Below, piece after piece: positions 16,416 to 21,428 of a DNA stretch of 21,428 nt; the first letter of the stretch is position 1, and every line of letters begins with the position of its first letter. A program made the position numbers and the translations under genes. The DNA lies in the NCBI GenBank assembly GCA_902464635.1, contig CABQKC010000030.1:1-21428 (forward strand). The letters run 5' to 3'. Under the pieces are notes generated by a model, which saw only the letters and a program-made list of their open reading frames with translations, had not been told where the DNA came from and did not search any database. The DNA is from an uncultured Caryophanales bacterium (GTDB lineage Bacteria > Bacillota_I > Bacilli_A > RFN20 > CAG-826).

Positions 16416-17879
16416 TTAGTCTCCAAAATGCCCATAATTTTTTAGCATTGCATCGGTTTTGCTTTGATAGGTGGCAAAGAATGTTTCTAGGCTCATATCC
16501 CCACTTAGAACAGATCCATTAAGAGTACCAGCCCATAAAGTATCAATCCAGTTGCTATCTGAAAGCATTGTCCAGTCCCCACCGCGTTGCTTTTCGATAT
16601 AATCAACAAATATCTCCGCGTTTTTTGGCTCTGTTTCTTTGGCTACTATTTCTTTGGCTAATTCAATTTGGTTACCAACGCAAAAACCAGATTCCGCCAA
16701 ATCTTTTTGCCCTTGTTCCCCTGCCATATATTCCATGAATTTAAAGGTGGCGTCTTTCTTTTCTTGCTTTGAATCCCTAGCAATCCCATAACCCATTGAA
16801 CCGCTATGCCCAATAGATCCTATTTCATTTTCATGATTGGCATTCTGATAATGTGATAAAGGGGCGACGTCCCATTCAAATTTGATATCTAGATTCCTTA
16901 AATCAGAAACATTAGGCCTAATGCCGACACACATCGCCATTTTGCTAATTGCAAATAAGCCAATCTTGTCTTTAGAAGATACCTCATTCGGCTTAGGCAT
17001 TACTTTTTCTACAGTCGAGAGATCCACAAAATGCTTGAATGCATCATAAGTAGAGATATTTTTACCATCATAAAGATAATCCGTTAAGGTCTTATCTCCT
17101 AATGTCCAGTGATAATATCCGTCATCGCCAACATTAATGACATCTCCGCCCATTGACCATACGTAGTTATACCACCACTCGGTATAGAACCCATAATCAG
17201 TAATGGAGGCAGGGTTTATCGATTTTGTCAGGCGTTTTGCTAAAGCCAGTTCTTCTTCAACGGTCATCGATATTTTGTTATTAAAATAGGCAGGTTTAGA
17301 ATAATCTTCCCCAAAAGGCTCGTAAAAGCCGTGCTTTTCATATTCTTCCTTGCTATCTTTTGCTTCTATTGAAATGCAAATAATCCCAACTTTTTCAAAA
17401 GCATTCTTGTTATAGAAAATAACCGAAGGGCCTAAATCTTTTGGCAGGCAATATATTGTATCTTCTTCATTGCTAGTCTTGGTTTCCACATTATATCTAT
17501 ATCTCTTGATGCCAGACTTCCACATCTTGGATAAATCGATTTTAGTTGAAGAGGAAATATAGTCGGTCAATGGCTCAATCCAGCGCTGCTCGGCATAATT
17601 CTTTATTTGCTTATCACCGACAAAAAATATATCAGGAGCATTTTTAGCCCTTAATGTATTGGTTAGCTTTTCTTCATATCCCGTGCTAGGCTGATAGGCA
17701 AATTGGACACGGATATTATCCTTATTTTCCTTGTTATAGGTTTTCACAATGTTCTTGAATATTGCAATTTCGCCTTCTTCTCCCCAACCCCAGAATTGGA
17801 TTGTGGTCCCATCAAAATTATCCCCGCACCCAACTAGATTCAATGCAAGTAAAGGTAATAACAACAAGCTCTTTTTCAT
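16416..17879 (-). CDS. Extracellular solute-binding lipoprotein (family 1) of the sugar ABC importer
   Basis: A 487-residue product using the ATG at 17879, which has AGGAG at 17888-17892 (8-nt spacing) and gives a proper lipoprotein signal (MKKSLLLLPLLALNLVGC, Cys18). A start six codons upstream (17897) would overlap the previous gene but spoils the signal peptide. The body fits the MalE/UgpB class: TTIQFWGWGEEGE early, NAPDIFFVGD, then GSIGHSGSMGYGIARDSKQ and ATFKFMEYMAGEQGQKDLAE near the end. It captures oligosaccharides outside the membrane and delivers them to the two permeases encoded next. The size, larger than monosaccharide binders, suits an oligosaccharide ligand. Confidence 0.9.
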   Translation of the reverse strand: MKKSLLLLPLLALNLVGCGDNFDGTTIQFWGWGEEGEIAIFKNIVKTYNKENKDNIRVQFAYQPSTGYEEKLTNTLRAKNAPDIFFVGDKQIKNYAEQRWIEPLTDYISSSTKIDLSKMWKSGIKRYRYNVETKTSNEEDTIYCLPKDLGPSVIFYNKNAFEKVGIICISIEAKDSKEEYEKHGFYEPFGEDYSKPAYFNNKISMTVEEELALAKRLTKSINPASITDYGFYTEWWYNYVWSMGGDVINVGDDGYYHWTLGDKTLTDYLYDGKNISTYDAFKHFVDLSTVEKVMPKPNEVSSKDKIGLFAISKMAMCVGIRPNVSDLRNLDIKFEWDVAPLSHYQNANHENEIGSIGHSGSMGYGIARDSKQEKKDATFKFMEYMAGEQGQKDLAESGFCVGNQIELAKEIVAKETEPKNAEIFVDYIEKQRGGDWTMLSDSNWIDTLWAGTLNGSVLSGDMSLETFFATYQSKTDAMLKNYGHFGD

Positions 17880-17893
17880 ATTCTCTTCTCCTA

Positions 17894-19903
17894 TCAATTT
17901 ATATATGAAGAATCTTTGGCTATAAAAGACAAATTAAATGACATAATCCCAACACTAGCTTTACCTTCGAACCCTTCAAAAGATAATATCGGGTTAATCA
18001 TATCCCCTGCATAAAAGCTAATGGATGAATTGGATTTAATTAGACGTAAATCTATAAAATCCGAATTGTATTCATATTTGGAATCAAGTGGACCGCTTAT
18101 TTCTTTCTTTGGATAATTAAATTGCCAAGAAGCGCCAGGTATATCGCCATAGCAATGATAAGTAGCGACCCCAACCTTGCCTTTATCAGGGATAGAATTA
18201 TCAATATAGATAAAATAAAGGCACGAATCGTCTTTATCTATAGATTTAGGATGCTTCAATATGATTCCGAATTTGCTATAAGGATCATTATTATTTACTT
18301 CAGCAATCTTCATCTTCGTATTAAAGGTAAATGACGAATCATTACCAGAATTTTTAACAAAGGCAAATGTATCCAGGTTTCCCTTGCTAGATATCTGCTC
18401 ATCATTAGTTAAATCTATTTGGGGACTGCTATCCATATTGTCCTTGGATGTCCCAAATAAGAGGTTTCCCAAAACTAGGGATTCATCTAATTGCTTCTTT
18501 ATCCAATTGCTAACTTTTGCATATGTAAATAAATTGTAATGAAACCCATCAGCTAAAAACGAAGAACGTTCATTATCGGTAAAATCATTCCCATCTTTTA
18601 CTGTTAGATATGGCAAGGACAACGCTTCTACTCCTATTTTGACTTCACCTATGAGCTCATTATATCTATTAGGGGAGCTAAAATTATATGGAGATGACAT
18701 CCAATAGATCCTAACCTTGTTATTGCTTTCATATATCTTATTAAATAAGGTATTTAGGTTTTTAACAGTGGTTTCAACACCTAAATCAGCTTGGATATCA
18801 TTTGTGCCTAAATGGATAAATACTTTATTAGGGTTAGCCTTAGTTATCCTTTCATACATCTTGTTATCTTCATTGATCCATTCTTCAACTTTGGAGTTAG
18901 ATTTAGAAGAACCATATAAAGAAGTCCCATTAAATTCGATATTGAAGTTCCTATAAAAATCGCTATCTACATAAGAATCGCCAAATATAACCGAATCGAC
19001 TTTTTTCCTAACTAAATTACCTGTTTCGTCAAAGATCAAATAAGTCCAGGCGCCTTCTTTGCAGCTACCAAGATAATTGGATTCTTCGTACTTGGTCTCT
19101 TTGTTTTTCATCCCATTGCTATTTCTTAAGGCAAAATAGACACCCATATTCTCCATTGCTTCTTCTTTGTTCTTTAAGCCTAGCAAAGAATAAGGGATAT
19201 TGATGCTAGCGCCATATCCGTTGAAACCGTCTAAATCGTGAGTGTAGATCTTTTCATTTGTCTTGGATATGCCCGTATCGCTAACTAAACTAGATTCAAA
19301 AGTCTTGTCGTTATTGATTTTGAATACATTGAATCCAACTACAGGAACACTCAATATACGATATGTTTTAGTTACATCAAATCCGGAATTTTGGTTAGAT
19401 AAAGGGCTGACATATATTTCAAAATTATCATTATATCCATTTAGTTCACCACTAGGCGACGATGGAAGTGAATTAAATACCTTATCGTCTTTGACATTAA
19501 CAACGACGCTAAGAAGATTATCTTTATATTCCCCAGTTACATATGCCTTAGCTTCATCTTTATCAACTTTAGCAGATACTACATTAATTCCAATTGGATT
19601 AGTTTCTTTAATAGACCATTTCGCATAGAAGGTTGTATCTTCTATCATTGCATAGGGAAAAGTTGCCTTGTTAGATAATTCCTTATCAATAAACCAACCT
19701 TCGAAATCATAATTATCCCTAGTTGTTAATGGAGAAGATTCGATTACATCAGTATAAAATGATGCGACTATACTTCCTCCATTAGATTCAAAAGATGCTT
19801 TGTATTTATTGACAATAGATGTAGATGACGCTTCATTATTGCAAGAAGCCAAATTAAAACTAATAAATAGACACAAACCGACAAAAGTAAACTTGTTCTT
19901 CAT
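17894..19903 (-). CDS. Multidomain SGNH-esterase lipoprotein (InlB repeat, CBM9-like domain, SGNH, unnamed module)
   Basis: I place the start at ATG 19903, giving 669 residues with signal MKNKFTFVGLCLFISFNLAS and lipobox LASC (Cys21); an in-frame TTG at 19939 would add 12 residues, and a TATAAT lies over that extension. Domains in order: an InlB/Listeria-Bacteroides repeat (about 34-98, FESNGG ... YDFEGWF ... FYAKW); a CBM9/DOMON-like domain (about 105-290, with DNFEIYVSP); an SGNH hydrolase (about 302-480) with FGDSYVDS (Ser310), HLGTND (Asn368) and DGFH (Asp452, His455); and a C-terminal module (about 525-660) homologous to the two in the 601-residue lipoprotein. It is likely a carbohydrate esterase tethered to the membrane that removes acyl groups from the target glycan. 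It is the first gene of the operon; its stop lies 14 nt before the next ATG. Confidence 0.8.
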   Translation of the reverse strand: MKNKFTFVGLCLFISFNLASCNNEASSTSIVNKYKASFESNGGSIVASFYTDVIESSPLTTRDNYDFEGWFIDKELSNKATFPYAMIEDTTFYAKWSIKETNPIGINVVSAKVDKDEAKAYVTGEYKDNLLSVVVNVKDDKVFNSLPSSPSGELNGYNDNFEIYVSPLSNQNSGFDVTKTYRILSVPVVGFNVFKINNDKTFESSLVSDTGISKTNEKIYTHDLDGFNGYGASINIPYSLLGLKNKEEAMENMGVYFALRNSNGMKNKETKYEESNYLGSCKEGAWTYLIFDETGNLVRKKVDSVIFGDSYVDSDFYRNFNIEFNGTSLYGSSKSNSKVEEWINEDNKMYERITKANPNKVFIHLGTNDIQADLGVETTVKNLNTLFNKIYESNNKVRIYWMSSPYNFSSPNRYNELIGEVKIGVEALSLPYLTVKDGNDFTDNERSSFLADGFHYNLFTYAKVSNWIKKQLDESLVLGNLLFGTSKDNMDSSPQIDLTNDEQISSKGNLDTFAFVKNSGNDSSFTFNTKMKIAEVNNNDPYSKFGIILKHPKSIDKDDSCLYFIYIDNSIPDKGKVGVATYHCYGDIPGASWQFNYPKKEISGPLDSKYEYNSDFIDLRLIKSNSSISFYAGDMINPILSFEGFEGKASVGIMSFNLSFIAKDSSYIN

Positions 19904-19927
19904 GGGCTTATCTGCTTTCTTGACATG

Positions 19928-19950
19928 ATTATATTTCAAGAATATTCAAA
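19928..19950 (-). promoter_or_regulatory. Operon promoter -10 with helical-phase TTGAA direct repeats
   Basis: On the minus strand TATAAT (19933-19928) lies 24 nt upstream of the ATG at 19903. The -35 position has no consensus (TACATA). The spacer carries TTGAA twice (19949-19945 and 19939-19935), exactly 10 bp apart on one DNA face, which suits the two HTH motifs of an AraC-family activator. The pair overlaps an 8-bp palindrome GAATATTC. This agrees with activation by the divergent regulator; binding itself is inferred. Confidence 0.4.
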
Positions 19951-19997
19951 TATGTATGTATAAAAGTTTAAGATACATGTAAAATATTGCATAAGAT

Positions 19998-20879
19998 ATG
20001 AAAGAGCATAATTATAAAATCTACGGGAACGAGAAAGAACTTCTAACCTATTTCCCATATAGGGATGAGGCTAACCTAGATAATCCTGAATATCCAATTC
20101 ACGTGGAATCTGTAGGAATTACCAAGCCTGATGCCAACTACCACGTCTATAGGAATTATTGGAATATCTATACAATCGAATATATCGTCTCGGGTGAAGG
20201 ATATTTGAAATATAATGGAAAAAATTACAAACTAAAGGAGGGAGATGTCTATATAATGTCGCCAAATTCGGTCCAAAGGTATGGATCCGACCAAAATAAT
20301 CCATATGAAAAGATATGGATTAATTTTAGAAGCGAAATTTTCGATAATATCCTTAAATCATTCAATTTGACCGAACCAGTATATCATTGCAGGGACTCCT
20401 TAAAAATTCTTAAATCAATTTATAACCTAAAAGATACGAGACATTTTGTTGAAGATTCTTCTTTTATTTGTTTTAAGCTCCTGCTGGATTTAATTTCTAA
20501 TATAAAAGAAAACGAGATGTCTTTATCTAAGAAATATCCTGACTTTATGGAAAAAGCCCTTGAATATATAGACAAAAAGACTCCTGAGCCGATAAGTATA
20601 GAAGAATTGACCGCTTACTCGAATGTATCGTCTGGATGTCTAATAAATACATTTAAGAAATATATAGGCGAAACCCCATATTCATATCAATTAAAGACTA
20701 GATTGAAGCTATCGAAAATGTATTTAACAAATACGAATAAGGGAATAGATGAAATTGCCTATATTTGCCATTTCTATGATGCGTTTGCTTTATCTAAATC
20801 ATTTAAAAAATACTTTGGATTATCGCCTAAAGAATATAGGAATTCATTATTTAAGGAAAAAGGGGATAAGGGAATGTAA
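19998..20879 (+). CDS. AraC-family transcriptional regulator
   Basis: The 293-residue protein has an N-terminal cupin-like sensing domain (about 45-100: EYIVSGEGYLKYNGKNYKL, then EGDVYIMSPN, typical AraC_binding strands) and a C-terminal double HTH (about 185-283: ISIEELTAYSNVSSGCLINT ... FKKYIGETPYSY and the closing FDAFALSKSFKKYFGLSPKE-like segment). It is transcribed divergently from the operon with a 94-bp shared intergenic region, the usual layout for a local activator responding to a sugar released from the substrate. No strong ribosome site precedes the ATG; TATAAA at 19959-19964 could be its -10. Length and domain order are standard. Confidence 0.92.
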   Translation: MKEHNYKIYGNEKELLTYFPYRDEANLDNPEYPIHVESVGITKPDANYHVYRNYWNIYTIEYIVSGEGYLKYNGKNYKLKEGDVYIMSPNSVQRYGSDQNNPYEKIWINFRSEIFDNILKSFNLTEPVYHCRDSLKILKSIYNLKDTRHFVEDSSFICFKLLLDLISNIKENEMSLSKKYPDFMEKALEYIDKKTPEPISIEELTAYSNVSSGCLINTFKKYIGETPYSYQLKTRLKLSKMYLTNTNKGIDEIAYICHFYDAFALSKSFKKYFGLSPKEYRNSLFKEKGDKGM

Positions 20880-20880
20880 T

Positions 20881-20905
20881 TTGACAGAATCATTGCAACA
20901 AACGA
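20881..20905. repeat. 25-nt dispersed motif, copy 3 (right of glycan operon)
   Basis: TTGACA, an 8-nt variable part, then TTGCAACAAA and CGA begins 1 nt after the regulator's stop codon. It shares ATTTGACAGA and TTGCAACAAAC with copy 2 at 4346, in the same orientation, about 16.5 kb away. Confidence 0.55.
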
Positions 20906-21029
20906 TGCCCAAGTGCCTTATAAGAACATTACTATTTATATTGCCGAAGCCAGAGAGTTTTATATTTCATTTTTGGTCAAATATAGATTACTTTCATCCC
21001 TCAAATGCTATCTACGCCATATGCTCTCT

Positions 21030-21061
21030 TTTTAAACTGGTCGAATTCGACCAGTTTAAAA
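21030..21061. repeat. 32-bp perfect palindrome with GTCGAATTCGAC core
   Basis: Every base from 21030 to 21061 pairs with its mirror partner, giving 16-bp arms with no spacer. The centre equals the palindrome at 474-485. It lacks a clear U-tract, so it is more likely a protein-binding site, cruciform or element remnant than a simple terminator, although it lies 3' of the minus-strand winged-helix gene. Confidence 0.65.
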
Positions 21062-21062
21062 G

Positions 21063-21088
21063 TTGCAAAATGAAAATCCGTTTTGCAA
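21063..21088 (-). terminator. Possible weak terminator of the winged-helix gene
   Basis: TTGCAAAA (21063-21070) and TTTTGCAA (21081-21088) form an 8-bp stem with a 10-nt loop, 18 bp after the stop codon at 21107. On the minus strand CTTTT follows the stem. The stem is AT-rich, so efficiency would be low. Confidence 0.35.
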
Positions 21089-21106
21089 GGCCAACTACTT
21101 CTCGGT

Positions 21107-21349
21107 TTACCTGAATCGATATTTGCCTTTCCCTTGTCCTCTTTCTTTCTCTATTAAATTTAAATTGGCTAAATAAGATAAGTAATTTGTGCCGGTAGTG
21201 TTCGACACCCCCAACACCGATATAATATCTTTTCTACTAAAAAGAACGTTTCTATATTTTTTAAATAATAACAGTAGGGATTCTCTAACGTTGAGAGTAT
21301 AAGGAATTTTGTGTAAACGTTTCCCAGTAAGATAACTAATTCTAATCAC
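21107..21349 (-). CDS. Small winged-helix protein resembling the C-terminal domain of Fic proteins
   Basis: The 80-residue product begins with GTG (21349), which overlaps the TGA of an upstream reading frame (GTGA). Residues about 25-80 form a winged HTH: LLLLFKKYRNVLFSRKDIIS, then VLGVSNTTGTNYLSYLANLN and LIEKERGQGKGKYRFR. This is the pattern at the C-terminus of many Fic-domain proteins and some antitoxins, with the GKGRGxKYRF wing ending the protein. The Fic catalytic motif (HPFxxGNGR) is absent, so it is either a free-standing regulator or the remnant of a longer gene. Confidence 0.5.
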   Translation of the reverse strand: MIRISYLTGKRLHKIPYTLNVRESLLLLFKKYRNVLFSRKDIISVLGVSNTTGTNYLSYLANLNLIEKERGQGKGKYRFR

Positions 21350-21428
21350 TTTTGATCGAAGTATTCAACAATTTCCCTCCAGCACCTAACCTTTCTCTTG
21401 CCAACCTTCTCGTTGTAGTGCAGGGCCA
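21346..21428 (-). CDS. C-terminus of an unidentified protein (5' part outside window)
   Basis: A reading frame open to the window edge ends ALHYNEKVGKRKVRCWREIV then EYFDQK before TGA (21348-21346). The stop overlaps the GTG start of the winged-helix gene, a typical coupled arrangement. The 26 visible residues are basic and look protein-like, but no family can be named. Confidence 0.35.
   Translation of the reverse strand, partial: ALHYNEKVGKRKVRCWREIVEYFDQK

Noticed and set aside
20749..21114. 121-residue plus-strand reading frame overlapping the regulator's 3' end
   Set aside because: It is out of frame with the clear AraC C-terminus and runs through the 32-bp palindrome; composition is not protein-like.
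1..21428. Alternative genetic code with TGA as Trp, as in some mollicutes
   Set aside because: TGA ends several well-defined genes (for example the GH43 gene at 8812 and the SGNH gene at 17894) exactly at coupled starts, and Trp is encoded by TGG throughout.
1..21428. CRISPR array, tRNA or rRNA genes
   Set aside because: No regularly spaced repeat series and no cloverleaf or rRNA-like segments were seen; the repeats found are two or three dispersed copies only.

Overview
The window comes from a low-GC Gram-positive bacterium, most likely a host-associated Bacillota of the Erysipelotrichia / Mollicutes-related Bacilli type. This rests on AT-rich sequence, lipoprotein signal peptides with a lipobox Cys, an InlB-type repeat, standard code-11 translation (TGA clearly acts as stop), and an MsmX/UgpC-type ATPase with a charged insertion like those I recall from mollicutes. 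The assignment is inference; there is no rRNA or other marker gene here.

The main content (about 4.9-20.9 kb) is a ten-gene carbohydrate-utilisation operon on the minus strand with a divergent AraC-family regulator on the plus strand. In transcription order it encodes: an SGNH-esterase lipoprotein with an InlB repeat; a sugar-binding lipoprotein; two ABC permeases; an exported GH43 lipoprotein; a lipoprotein with a CBM9/DOMON-like domain and two copies of an unnamed beta-rich module; the ABC ATPase; a cytosolic GH43 enzyme; a second SGNH-esterase lipoprotein with two further tandem modules; and a LamG-like membrane-anchored surface protein. Genes overlap by 1-4 nt or are separated by 0-2 nt, and the block ends at a strong terminator (4852-4887). 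The likely scheme is: surface lectin-like proteins hold an acylated, arabinose- or xylose-decorated plant glycan; the two SGNH enzymes remove ester groups; exported GH43 trims it; the ABC system imports oligosaccharides; and cytosolic GH43 finishes them. The AraC protein probably senses a product.

The left flank (1-4.9 kb) is accessory DNA. It holds a truncated XRE-HTH::Vat-like acetyltransferase fusion; an ORF6N gene with a PLD-like C-terminus interrupted by one amber codon; about 1.6 kb of non-coding DNA with a MITE-like element (1782-2120) and a diverged second copy of its right half; a tight four-gene operon with DUF3791 and a DUF3990 ADP-ribosyltransferase-like protein (a plausible toxin-antitoxin module); and what looks like a decayed type III toxin-antitoxin locus (promoter, short repeat RNA, terminator, then a 36-codon ToxN/AbiQ-like toxin N-terminus).

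The right flank (20.9-21.4 kb) has a 32-bp perfect palindrome and a small winged-helix protein resembling the C-terminal domain of Fic proteins. Two repeat families tie the flanks together: a 25-nt motif (TTGACA-N8-TTGCAACAAA) at 2330, 4346 and 20881, of which the last two bracket the glycan operon, and the palindrome GTCGAATTCGAC at 474 and inside the 32-bp palindrome.
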